Positions 52,150 through 59,998 of a stretch of 64,000 nt of DNA are shown here, in pieces. Source of the DNA: Bacteroidales bacterium. Lineage in GTDB: Bacteria > Bacteroidota > Bacteroidia > Bacteroidales > Paludibacteraceae. Within the stretch, counting starts at the first letter, position 1. The number at the start of each line of letters is the position of its first letter. The notes below the pieces were generated by a model. That model ran no database searches. It was not told the origin of the DNA and saw only the letters and a list, made by a program, of their open reading frames with translations. The stretch covers positions 1-64,000 of the forward strand of contig JALFYY010000023.1 in assembly GCA_022783865.1 (NCBI GenBank), given 5' to 3'. Both the position numbers and the translations under genes were made by a program.

Positions 52150-52557
52150 ATGGCAAGAATTACCTACACCGATCCTGTTGACCATCTCGAAGGCAGATTA
52201 ACCAAAGACGGCACTATCCATCGACAAAAAACTTACCGCGATGATAAGGGACGCATTTTGGCAGTCGGCAAAAAAGAAGTCTATATCAAGGAAAATCCGC
52301 GTGATTTCAAAAAGAAACCCCAATCGGGAGCCGAATTGGCTAATTTCAATCTCATAAGCCAAGCCCGTGATATGGCTGTCGCAGAGCGCGCCAATCCTGA
52401 CCGGATGGGCTATTGGACCCGTCGTTTCAAGGCCCAACTCGAAACGCCGGAACAAGATGCACCTGTCGATAAGCGTACCGGACAGCGCAAGATCTATTGC
52501 CGTCTCGATGCTTTTATCCGCGCCTGCATCTATCGCGACCTTCGTGCCGCACGCTGA
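52150..52557 (+). CDS. Conserved-looking hypothetical protein, 135 residues
   Basis: A small basic cytoplasmic protein (no signal peptide or membrane segment) beginning MARITYTDPVDHLEG. Bacteroidales genomes contain proteins with a similar opening (MARI-Y-DPVDH-G), with no known role that I can name. The middle is rich in Lys/Arg and the end (CRLDAFIRACIYRDLRAAR) is probably helical. It stands alone between two repeat-rich gaps. Nucleic-acid binding is conceivable from charge, but there is no motif to support it. Confidence 0.7.
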   Translation: MARITYTDPVDHLEGRLTKDGTIHRQKTYRDDKGRILAVGKKEVYIKENPRDFKKKPQSGAELANFNLISQARDMAVAERANPDRMGYWTRRFKAQLETPEQDAPVDKRTGQRKIYCRLDAFIRACIYRDLRAAR

Positions 52558-53015
52558 TTGCTGATAAAAAACAATGCACAGGGAGGGGGCGATGCAAGGA
52601 CTTACGGGAAACACCTCCTGTTTCTCTCATGGAATATATCGTAGAACAACATATTGCCTCTGCCCCACTCTCTTACTTACTGCAAACAAATAGCACATAA
52701 ATAATGTAAAAAAAAACTCTGTTTTATTTGCATATATTAAAAATAAAACATACCTTTGCCATTGGATTTGACATTGATATGTTTTCTATATGAGAAACGC
52801 AAAAACACAATATATTATCTCTGCTTACTTGTTTCACTCACAAACAAATAACTATCAATGCATTACCCCCCCCTATCACCACTTTCCGAATAACCCCGAA
52901 TGCTGGTCCTTTTATTGTCGGACATCACACATTCGCAATAATTTTGGTGCTGATGTTTATACATATAGCCGTATGAATATTTAATAAAAAACAACTTAAA
53001 CACATCCATGCTACT
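52558..53015 (+). promoter_or_regulatory. Intergenic region with promoter and about 250-base leader
   Basis: The only clear signal is a promoter at 52,727-52,758. The following leader to the ATG at 53,016 contains a 64-codon frame starting at 52,790, which I do not regard as a gene. Left of the promoter nothing definite is seen. Confidence 0.6.
52727..52758 (+). promoter_or_regulatory. Promoter of the envelope cluster
   Basis: TTTG at 52,727-52,730, 20 bases, then TACCTTTG at 52,751-52,758, in an AT-rich setting. Transcription would start near 52,765 and run through the three following genes to the terminator at 56,146-56,182. Confidence 0.8.
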
Positions 53016-54659
53016 ATGAGTAAGAAACGATTTCTTTGGACAACGATGCTTATTACAGGTTTCAACTTGATAATAATCGCTAATCAAAATCCTCCTTTGT
53101 TATTATTGGAAGATGAATCAACAGAGCAAACTACTGCTCAACCGCAACCAGAGCAACAGAATATAAATACGACTACTACAGTTACAACCTCTGCTCCGGC
53201 AACTGAATTGAAACAAACTGCTACCCAACCGGCTACTATCGGTGGCTTGATATTGATTGACGAGGCTGCTGAAGAAGCACAAAGAAAAGCAGCTGAGGAA
53301 GCAGCACGCATTGAAGCTGAGAGAAAAGCAGCTGAAGAAGCGGCACGCATTGAAGCTGAGAGAAAAGCAGCTGAAGAAGCGGCACGCATTGAAGCTGAGA
53401 GAAAAGCAGCCGAAGAAGCAGCACGCATTGAAGCTGAGAGAAAAGCAGCTGAGGAAGCAGCACGCATTGAAGCTGAGAAAAAAGCAGCCGAAGAAGCAGC
53501 ACGCATTGAAGCTGAGAGAAAAGCGGCTGAAGAAGCGGCACGCATTGAAGCTGAGAGAAAAGCGGCTGAGGAAGCAGCACGCATTGAAGCTGAGAGAAAA
53601 GCAGCCGAAGAAGCAGCACGCATTGAAGCTGAGAAAAAAGCAGCCGAAGAAGCAGCAAGCATTGAAACTGAGAGAAAAGCGGCCGAAGAAGCAGCAAGCA
53701 TTGAAACTGAGAGAAAGGCGGCTGAAGAAGCAGCAAGCATTGAAGCACAAAGAAAAAACATAGAAGAAGCAGCAAGCAATCAACAATCAAAAGATATTAC
53801 GGACAAAATGATTGAAGCGCTTCTGGAAACACAGAAAATGGCACTGCAACAAGCCGCCAAAGCAGATTCTATTCTGCAAGTACAACGGCAACAGGAACAG
53901 AGACTCAGAGAGTTGGAAGCCCGGCAAAACGAACAGCAACCAACAAAAGCCATTGACACAAAGCCGGTGGAAGAACCGCAACAGGAGACACCTGTTGTGG
54001 AACCGCTAAAAGAAAAACAAACTGTATTCCAACGCTATTACAGCCACAGCGGACAAAACATGCTATCTATCATCAGTGTGGGGTACTCTACTTATTTCCA
54101 AGTAGGACCTCTCGCCACCGGTCCGGCAACAGAATATGCCTTCAAACGTCACATGCTGAACTTTGAGATTTTTGAATGGCGTGCCAAATGTTTCGGTATG
54201 CAGATGTTCAACTTCGAAATGGGTATCAATACTCCGAATCCTGACAAAGGAATTTATATGTTTGAACGGGGAGGATATCTACCTGACGAACGGGTGGAAG
54301 CAACCGCCAGAACCATGTGGTTTGCCTATAAACCTGCTGTCAAGTTCTATATACCATGCACCAAATGGTTGGCAATCGAGTTATATGGAGGTGTTGAAGT
54401 CGATTTGACATACGCATGGAACTTTATCAACAGTTCATATTATGCACAATCATATGCTGAGAAGCAACAAGTACCCGAACAAAACTACTTTTTGTCGGCA
54501 TACGGAGGTGCCGGACTGATGTTTACCGGTATAGCCCCATTGCCACTGGAAATCAAAGCGGAATACCGTCACCCTGTCCAAGGCAATACCGCACTCGTTC
54601 CGCAAGGTATCTACATCTCGGCACAACTCCACTTGGCGGCTCCTATAAAAAAGAAATAA
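53016..54659 (+). CDS. Envelope protein with long helical repeat and C-terminal beta-barrel-like domain
   Basis: A 547-residue protein of unrecognised family. A hydrophobic N-terminal segment (about 6-22) is followed by a Gln/Thr-rich stretch and then 12 tandem copies of a 13-residue unit (KAAEEAARIEAER, residues about 91-246), with the last three diverging toward AASIETER. This predicts a long charged single helix or coiled coil, similar in style to the TolA stalk. A further helical region (about 255-310) and Pro/Glu linker lead to a beta-rich C-terminal domain (about 335-547) ending YISAQLHLAAPIKKK, with alternating strands and aromatic residues as in small outer-membrane barrels. A periplasm-spanning helix tied to an outer-membrane domain is inferred. 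It is the first gene of a three-gene unit. Confidence 0.85.
   Translation: MSKKRFLWTTMLITGFNLIIIANQNPPLLLLEDESTEQTTAQPQPEQQNINTTTTVTTSAPATELKQTATQPATIGGLILIDEAAEEAQRKAAEEAARIEAERKAAEEAARIEAERKAAEEAARIEAERKAAEEAARIEAERKAAEEAARIEAEKKAAEEAARIEAERKAAEEAARIEAERKAAEEAARIEAERKAAEEAARIEAEKKAAEEAASIETERKAAEEAASIETERKAAEEAASIEAQRKNIEEAASNQQSKDITDKMIEALLETQKMALQQAAKADSILQVQRQQEQRLRELEARQNEQQPTKAIDTKPVEEPQQETPVVEPLKEKQTVFQRYYSHSGQNMLSIISVGYSTYFQVGPLATGPATEYAFKRHMLNFEIFEWRAKCFGMQMFNFEMGINTPNPDKGIYMFERGGYLPDERVEATARTMWFAYKPAVKFYIPCTKWLAIELYGGVEVDLTYAWNFINSSYYAQSYAEKQQVPEQNYFLSAYGGAGLMFTGIAPLPLEIKAEYRHPVQGNTALVPQGIYISAQLHLAAPIKKK
53286..53753 (+). repeat. 39-base tandem repeat, 12 units, in coding sequence
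   Basis: Twelve in-frame 39-base units encode the 13-residue helical repeat. Nucleotide differences between units are few and mostly synonymous GCA/GCG and GCT/GCC changes, pointing to recent expansion or gene conversion. Units 10-12 are the most diverged in protein sequence. Confidence 0.95.
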
Positions 54660-54698
54660 CAAAGAGATAATTAATAACCCCTAACAACCCACAAGACA

Positions 54699-55814
54699 AT
54701 GAAAAACTTATTGAATGTTGCCTTTGTAGCAATCAGAAAAAACGTATTTCCTATTATCACCATTGTTGCCATTACCCTCTTTGCAACTGCCTGCGGAGGT
54801 AGTTCCAAAATGACGAAAGCTACCTCTACCAGGGTCGATTTGGCATCATCTGTCCGTATCATCCCTTCCATTGCGAACTTGGATGTCAATCCCGTTCGGG
54901 TGACAGCTACTGCACAAGCAGGAGAATTGGAATCGCTAAACACCGATCAGGCAAAACAGAATGTTGTAGCAAAAGCATTGGCAACCGTAAACGGTGATGT
55001 CATGCTGGCTCCCCGTTTTGTTGTTGAGAAAGGTTCTGACGGTAAAATGACATCAATCACAGTCACCGGCTATGCTGCTATGGTCAGTTCTTTCCGAACC
55101 ATAACCGAAAGTGATGTAACCTTCAACGATTCTTTGTTCGAACAAACTCATCCGGCACAAATAGCATTCAACACAATGACAGTGGCAGATGTCGAATACA
55201 GTGTAAAAAAATCTGTTTCCCTTTCACATGCTGAACTGACAGGAAAAAACGAAACCTCGGCACTTAAATTGGCAAAGGAGAAAATGCTTCGACAAGAAAA
55301 AGCTGATGTGCTTTTCGCCGAACAATACACTTTATCTGTAAACGAGGGTGCACTCACCGCTTTCACTCTGACCGCTTTCCCCGGCAAGTATGTCAATTAC
55401 CGGCAAACAACCTTGCGTGAACAAATGGCATTGAAACCGACCTCTTCACCAGTAGTACGGTATCAGGCTATTGCTGCCGATATTAAACCGGTAGCGCAAC
55501 GAGTCCAATTAAAATTCGGAACCGGTAATACAAGTGGAAACGAATCCGAACTGAAAGAAATGGCTCGCTCTGCTGCATTGCAAATGCACAATGCCGACCT
55601 GCTCTTGAATGAGACATTCTATTTCGACTATCAGGAAAAAGTCATTACGCATGTAACAATTTGCGGTACTCCTGCCGTATATACCAATTTCCATCCCCTC
55701 CGGGACAATGAGGTAGTGGATGTTCACTTTGCACCCATAGCAGGCGATCCTGAGACAGAACAAAAACCAAGTTTCCTCAATACTTTATTGAACCTGTTCA
55801 AGAAGAAGAAATAA
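54699..55814 (+). CDS. Lipoprotein with triplicated domain, unknown function
   Basis: A 371-residue lipoprotein (FATAC, lipidated Cys32, after an unusually long N-region). Three related segments of about 80 residues are visible: 59-140, 163-240 and 260-340. Each has a strand-rich opening (ANLDVNPVRVTAT, ADVEYSVKKSVSLS, ADIKPVAQRVQLKF), a helix with ALKLAKEK or ELKEMARSAAL, the phrase NGDVMLAPRF / KADVLFAEQY / NADLLLNETF, and a closing G-x-P/A-x-Y-x-N-[YF]-R-like end (GYAAMVSSFR, AFPGKYVNYR, GTPAVYTNFH). No known family is recognised. It follows the helical-repeat gene by 39 bases; a shared envelope role is inferred from the operon only. Confidence 0.82.
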   Translation: MKNLLNVAFVAIRKNVFPIITIVAITLFATACGGSSKMTKATSTRVDLASSVRIIPSIANLDVNPVRVTATAQAGELESLNTDQAKQNVVAKALATVNGDVMLAPRFVVEKGSDGKMTSITVTGYAAMVSSFRTITESDVTFNDSLFEQTHPAQIAFNTMTVADVEYSVKKSVSLSHAELTGKNETSALKLAKEKMLRQEKADVLFAEQYTLSVNEGALTAFTLTAFPGKYVNYRQTTLREQMALKPTSSPVVRYQAIAADIKPVAQRVQLKFGTGNTSGNESELKEMARSAALQMHNADLLLNETFYFDYQEKVITHVTICGTPAVYTNFHPLRDNEVVDVHFAPIAGDPETEQKPSFLNTLLNLFKKKK

Positions 55815-55840
55815 TACTAACCATTTTATTCACTGCAATT

Positions 55841-56131
55841 ATGAAACTCAAAGTATTGGCATTGTGTATCCTCGCAGCCGGACTCGTTTCCTGCAGCAAA
55901 CCTACTGTTGACCAACAGATCGAACGCTTGCAGAAAGCCTACGAGCAAAACGACTGTGACAAGATTCGCGACATCTATTTTGATCTCCTTGTAGAAAGAG
56001 ACGAAAAAGAATTTACCGAAGAACAAGGTATAGCACTCTTCGCTATTATGCTCGGCGGAAAATGCGATTGCGACTTGGAAGGTCTATATGAAGAATTAGA
56101 AGAAGCCAAGAAACAAAAAGAAGAAAAATAA
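55841..56131 (+). CDS. Small lipoprotein, unknown function
   Basis: A 96-residue lipoprotein (LVSC, lipidated Cys18). The mature part is a short helical domain with a Cys-containing segment (QNDCDKIRDIYFDLL; GGKCDCDLEG) and an acidic/Lys-rich C-terminus (EELEEAKKQKEEK) likely to form a coiled coil. It is the last gene of the envelope unit, 26 bases after the triplicated-domain lipoprotein and just before a strong terminator. No family is recognised. Confidence 0.82.
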   Translation: MKLKVLALCILAAGLVSCSKPTVDQQIERLQKAYEQNDCDKIRDIYFDLLVERDEKEFTEEQGIALFAIMLGGKCDCDLEGLYEELEEAKKQKEEK

Positions 56132-56145
56132 CTATATCACCTCTC

Positions 56146-56182
56146 CTAAAGAAGCGTTTACCCACCGTAAACGCTTCTTTAG
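56146..56182 (+). terminator. Terminator of the envelope cluster
   Basis: A perfect 16-base-pair stem (CTAAAGAAGCGTTTAC and its complement) with loop CCACC, 14 bases after the small lipoprotein stop. The stem ends in A/T-rich pairs with CTTCTTTAG on the right arm, suitable for termination, possibly in both directions. Confidence 0.85.
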
Positions 56183-56683
56183 AATACAGATTCCGGTATC
56201 TCCCCGAACAAATGCAATGTTTCTCGTATTCTTGATAACACACCAATGAGGGAATGTCTCATATACTCTATTCTGTCTGCTAGTGTAGTCCTATTACTTT
56301 ATTTGTTAGGAACGGAAATAGTACTTCTGCTTTACCTACCGATATCGAACATATGTTCACTTTGTTATTAGTGCCACCCCACTCTTGTATAGTTCTTCCT
56401 TCTTTATTGAATACTACCATAGCAGGTACACATAGCTTATACTTGATTAGCTATCCGCAACTCTTTAACATGGAAAATGTTTTAGCACTGCTTAAAGACA
56501 TGTCCGCTTCCACTACGGATTTTTCAGCTATAGGATTGGCAAAAGCAGTCATTCAAGTAATGTAGAACAAGGTCGGGAACGGTCTGTTGTTTTTCGATGA
56601 AAGCAATAACCACAACACAATTTGGCACAAGGTTTGTCATAGAAAAAGTATAGAACAATCATTAACTCTAAACACATACAACT
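56183..56683. other. Intergenic region without a supported gene
   Basis: About 500 bases between the terminator and bcp. It contains an AGAATAC/GTATTCT inverted pair at its left end and a frame whose C-terminal part from 56,470 reads like a protein N-terminus (MENVLALLKDMSAS...), which could be a decayed gene remnant. No promoter with good spacing was found for bcp. Confidence 0.5.
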
Positions 56684-57127
56684 ATGTTACAAATTGGAGA
56701 CCGTATGCCATCGTTTCAGGTGGTGAATCAGAATGGCGAAACCGTTACGCAAGACACCCTTCTCGGAAAGAAAACCGTACTCTATTTCTATCCGAAAGAC
56801 AGTACCCCCGGTTGCACTGCCGAAGCATGCAATCTGCGTGACAACTACCATACTTTCCAAGCCGCCGGCTATCAGATATACGGCGTAAGCAAAGACTCTA
56901 CCAAATCGCACCAGCGTTTTGCAGAGAACAACCAACTGCCTTTCCCATTGTTGTCCGATCCCTCTACCGAAATGATTCAGGCGTTCGGCGCATGGGGCGA
57001 GAAAAAGTTCTGCGGACGTCTCTGCCACGGTACGCTACGCAAAACCTTCGTATTCGATGAGCAAGGTATCCTCACCCGTATCATCGACGATGTGGATACC
57101 AAGAACCACACCGCACAAATCCTATGA
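56684..57127 (+). CDS. bcp: Thiol peroxidase of the peroxiredoxin Bcp type
   Basis: A 147-residue cytoplasmic peroxiredoxin reducing hydroperoxides with thioredoxin. The active-site motif is DSTPGCTAEACNLRD, holding the peroxidatic Cys (TPGCT) and the resolving Cys five residues later (EAC), the BCP pattern. Motifs VLYFYPKD and VYGVSKDS-like (IYGVSKDS) are typical. The length is normal. The stop overlaps the start of the HAD gene by four bases, so the two are translationally coupled. Confidence 0.95.
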   Translation: MLQIGDRMPSFQVVNQNGETVTQDTLLGKKTVLYFYPKDSTPGCTAEACNLRDNYHTFQAAGYQIYGVSKDSTKSHQRFAENNQLPFPLLSDPSTEMIQAFGAWGEKKFCGRLCHGTLRKTFVFDEQGILTRIIDDVDTKNHTAQIL

Positions 57128-57753
57128 TTCGCAATATCATCTTCGACATTGGAGGCGTACTGATTGATCTTGATCCGCAACGTACCCTGCAAGGCTTTGC
57201 CCGTCTCACTACCCAACCGGTTGGCACTTTCACCGACAACGAGTTATTAGGTGGAGGTGGCAACCGCTTGATTGGGCAATATATGTGCGGCGATGTGTCT
57301 GACAACGATTTCTTCCTCGCTTTGCAACACCTCTGCCATACGGGCGTAACGGTAGCGCAAATCAAAGCCGTATGGAACGATATGCTGTTAGGCATTCCTC
57401 CTGAGCGGGTAGAGATGATAAAGCAATTGCATCAGCATGGTATCCGCATCGCCTTATTGTCGAATATCAACGAAGAGCATGTCCGCACCACCTTGCGTCT
57501 GTTTGCAGAAGCAGGACTTGAGATAGGGCGGGACATCGATTATGCTTTCTTTTCCAACGAGATGCATCTTGCCAAGCCCGACCCTGCCATCTACCGGGAA
57601 GCACTCCGCCAAACAGGTTTCCTGCCCGAACAGACGCTTTACATCGACGACCTTTTGCCCAACATCGAAGCCGGTGCCGCTTTCGGCCTGCAAACTCTCC
57701 ACGCCACCGGCAACGAATGGATAGCCCCGGTAAAGCAAGCCACTGCCCTATAA
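57124..57753 (+). CDS. HAD-family hydrolase (subfamily IA)
   Basis: A 209-residue haloacid-dehalogenase-like phosphatase. Motif I is FDIGGVLIDLD (nucleophile Asp in the DxGGV form), motif II ALLSNINEEH, motif III Lys in HLAKPDPAIY, and motif IV YIDDLLPNIEAG. The DIGGV variant places it close to YihX-like sugar phosphatases, but the substrate cannot be fixed from sequence. It overlaps the bcp stop by 4 bases (ATGA) and is convergent with yjjG. Confidence 0.9.
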   Translation: MIRNIIFDIGGVLIDLDPQRTLQGFARLTTQPVGTFTDNELLGGGGNRLIGQYMCGDVSDNDFFLALQHLCHTGVTVAQIKAVWNDMLLGIPPERVEMIKQLHQHGIRIALLSNINEEHVRTTLRLFAEAGLEIGRDIDYAFFSNEMHLAKPDPAIYREALRQTGFLPEQTLYIDDLLPNIEAGAAFGLQTLHATGNEWIAPVKQATAL

Positions 57754-57795
57754 CCCAATAGGTACAGCAGACACAACTTATTACCAATACTTCCA

Positions 57796-57822
57796 AAGAA
57801 TATTCCCGTCAAGGATATTCTT
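57796..57822. terminator. Weak hairpin between convergent genes
   Basis: An 8-base-pair stem (AAGAATAT and ATATTCTT) with an 11-base loop, at the convergent ends of the HAD and yjjG genes; it overlaps the yjjG stop codon by two bases. AT-rich and short, so its role as a bidirectional terminator is uncertain. Confidence 0.35.
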
Positions 57823-58534
57823 ACAACAAGTCTGTCAGTTGACGGATACTGCTGATTTTGTAAGTAGAAAGGCGACTATCATCTATGTCGTTCTGTTGGA
57901 TCCAGATTTGGTCGATGCCGGCATTGATGGCACCCTGTATATCGCTCATGAAACTATCACCTACCATTACCACCTCATCGGCTGTGAGACGGTTCAACTG
58001 CAAGGCTCTCTCGAAAATAGCAGGGTCGGGTTTCTGTACACCCACCTCTTCGGACAACACTACATAACGGAAACAATCCTGCAAGCCGGAACGACGTATC
58101 TTGTCATACTGCACCTCGACAAAGCCATTGCTCACAATAGTCAACGGATATTTCCGTGCCAAGTAACGCACCGTTTCGGCAGCATAAGGCAATACGGAAA
58201 AGTACTCTGTAGTCAGACGGACAAAATCATCACCTATCTCATCCGCCATTGCTTCTATCCGTTCACTGCCCAACTGCTCTTTGGCAACCGAACGGAACAA
58301 AGGATATGCGAAACGGTCGTGCTGCAAGTAGTCTTTGGTCACCTCACTGCGTCCGTACCGTTCCCACAACTCTATATTATGCGGATGATACGTATCGTAG
58401 TAAGCTTCGAATGTGAGGAAGAACCTGTCCAAACGGTATTTCTGATAGATATCCTGCAACGAGCGTACGGCTGCGCCATGGAAATCACCTATCGTGTCGT
58501 CCCAATCCAAAAAGACCGCCTTATACTGCTTCAT
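57821..58534 (-). CDS. yjjG: YjjG-family noncanonical pyrimidine nucleotidase (HAD)
   Basis: A 237-residue HAD-IA phosphatase. Motif I is FLDWDDTIGDF, motif II TIVSNGFVEVQ, Lys in VQKPDPAIF, and motif IV VMVGDSFMSDIQGA, matching YjjG-type nucleotidases that dephosphorylate noncanonical pyrimidine nucleotides. The start at 58,534 gives a four-base ATGA overlap with the rsmI stop and is preferred over 58,549, which would add only MYSRS. It is the last gene of the POT-to-yjjG series. Confidence 0.88.
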   Translation of the reverse strand: MKQYKAVFLDWDDTIGDFHGAAVRSLQDIYQKYRLDRFFLTFEAYYDTYHPHNIELWERYGRSEVTKDYLQHDRFAYPLFRSVAKEQLGSERIEAMADEIGDDFVRLTTEYFSVLPYAAETVRYLARKYPLTIVSNGFVEVQYDKIRRSGLQDCFRYVVLSEEVGVQKPDPAIFERALQLNRLTADEVVMVGDSFMSDIQGAINAGIDQIWIQQNDIDDSRLSTYKISSIRQLTDLL

Positions 58535-59229
58535 GCTCCTGCTATACAAACCACTATTTCACCCTTGGGCGGTATTTCCTTAAAGTGCTGTGCCAGTTCC
58601 GCCAACGTACCACGCACCGTCTGTTCGTGCACCTTGCTTATTTCGCGACTCACACTTGCACGCCGCTCTCCGCCCAAGTATTCCGCCAATTGCTCCAAAG
58701 TCTTCTGCAAGCGGAAAGGCGACTCATATACTATCATCGTCCGTTGTTCGGTCTGCATGTGCTCCAAGCGTGTTTTGCGCCCTTTCTTCTGCGGCAGGAA
58801 ACCCTCGAAGACAAAACGGTCGTTGGGTAAACCGGAATCCACCAAAGCAGGTACAAATGCCGTAGCACCGGGCAGACATACCACCTCTATACCATTCTCT
58901 ACACAAGTGCGTACCAAGAGAAAACCCGGGTCGCTGATAGCAGGTGTACCGGCATCACTGATGAGCGCCACCTGCATGCCGCTCCGTATCTGTTCAGCCA
59001 CTGTATCCACCGTCTGATGTTCGTTGAACTTATGATGGCTGCGCAACGGTGTATGGATATCGTAGTGTTTGAGCAGTACACTGCTGGTGCGTGTGTCTTC
59101 CGCCAATATCAAATCCGCCTCTTTCAAGGTACGCAATGCACGGAACGTGATATCCTCCAAGTTACCGACGGGCGTGGGCACAACATACAACATTCCTCTT
59201 TTATCCGAACTCGGCTTTGTCATAGGCAA
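58531..59229 (-). CDS. rsmI: 16S rRNA (cytidine-1402-2'-O)-methyltransferase
   Basis: A 232-residue SAM-dependent methyltransferase (tetrapyrrole-methylase fold) that modifies C1402 of 16S rRNA. The N-terminal motif LYVVPTPVGNLEDITFRA, the segment LILAEDTRTSSVLLKHY, and ALISDAGTPAISDPG are characteristic of RsmI. It is somewhat shorter than longer family members (about 280) because the C-terminal extension is absent. M1 or M3 could be the start. It follows the acidic coiled-coil gene by 9 bases. Confidence 0.95.
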   Translation of the reverse strand: MPMTKPSSDKRGMLYVVPTPVGNLEDITFRALRTLKEADLILAEDTRTSSVLLKHYDIHTPLRSHHKFNEHQTVDTVAEQIRSGMQVALISDAGTPAISDPGFLLVRTCVENGIEVVCLPGATAFVPALVDSGLPNDRFVFEGFLPQKKGRKTRLEHMQTEQRTMIVYESPFRLQKTLEQLAEYLGGERRASVSREISKVHEQTVRGTLAELAQHFKEIPPKGEIVVCIAGA

Positions 59230-59238
59230 TCAGGCATA

Positions 59239-59985
59239 TCAGGAAAAGCGGCGGAGAAGGATACTGTAAAAGAGTCCGAAGGCAGGCGTCTCTTTGTCCC
59301 ATGAGAACTTTTTGCCTATATACTGCAACGCTTCGTCCAAAGAATCCAGCTTATTGAGAGCATCGATGGTTTTGTTCATCTTTTCTCCGTCACCGGCAAA
59401 GAGTTCGCGTTGGAAAAGGAACCGGTCACCCAAGGTAATGGCTTTGCGAATATCATCGATAGGGGGCAAAAGCGAAGCGGATGCCACAGATAGTTCGTGA
59501 GACGGCTCTTTGGCTGCTCCGGTTGCTTCTTCTGCAGACTTTTCTTCCTCCTGCTCAGCCATTTCCGTTGCCTCCGGCAAAGGTTCTGCTACCTGTCCGG
59601 TTGTTTCTTCCGTTGCCTCAGGCAATTCGTCCGTTAGTTCAGGCATTTCTTCCTGTTCGTCGGTTTCCTCTTCGGTTTCCGGTTCGGCTGCCTCGCTGTC
59701 AATCTGTTCTACCTCCAAATCTTCCTCATCGTCATCGTCGGCAACGATCAATTCCACCTCTATTTCGGGCAAGTTGTCTTCTTCCGTATCATTCTGTTGT
59801 ATTGCCGTTTCTACAGCGGCAGGGTATTCGGCAAGTTGCTTTTGCTGTTCTTCTGCCTGAGCCAAACGCTCTGTCAGTTCACCGATAGTGGAACGCAACG
59901 CAACAGCACGTTGCTCTATAAGTTCCAATTCGTGCCGGAGTGACAATACCTCCTGCTTCAATGTCTCTATTAATAATGTTTCCAT
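59239..59985 (-). CDS. Acidic coiled-coil protein with conserved C-terminal domain
   Basis: A 248-residue cytoplasmic protein. Residues 1-50 form a coiled coil (LKQEVLSLRHELELIEQ); 65-155 are very rich in Glu and Asp and probably disordered; the last 80 residues form a compact domain (IDDIRKAITLGDRFLFQRELFAGDGEKM; ALQYIGKKFSWDK). The C-terminal segment looks like a domain present in many Bacteroidota, but I know no function. It lies between the POT transporter (13 bases) and rsmI (9 bases). Confidence 0.8.
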   Translation of the reverse strand: METLLIETLKQEVLSLRHELELIEQRAVALRSTIGELTERLAQAEEQQKQLAEYPAAVETAIQQNDTEEDNLPEIEVELIVADDDDEEDLEVEQIDSEAAEPETEEETDEQEEMPELTDELPEATEETTGQVAEPLPEATEMAEQEEEKSAEEATGAAKEPSHELSVASASLLPPIDDIRKAITLGDRFLFQRELFAGDGEKMNKTIDALNKLDSLDEALQYIGKKFSWDKETPAFGLFYSILLRRFS

Positions 59986-59998
59986 ACGTGTATTCCCC

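Noticed and set aside
52790..52984. 64-codon leader frame after the envelope promoter
   Set aside because: Composition looks non-coding, no domain or signal is visible, and nothing supports its translation.
53118..53790. Three long minus-strand frames with repeats opposite the helical-repeat gene
   Set aside because: They are mirror frames of the 39-base repeat, which is open in several frames because of its composition; the plus-strand frame has the promoter, anchor and domain structure.
56353..56565. 70-codon frame before bcp
   Set aside because: No family, no promoter at good spacing; the part from 56,470 could be a gene remnant but cannot be supported.
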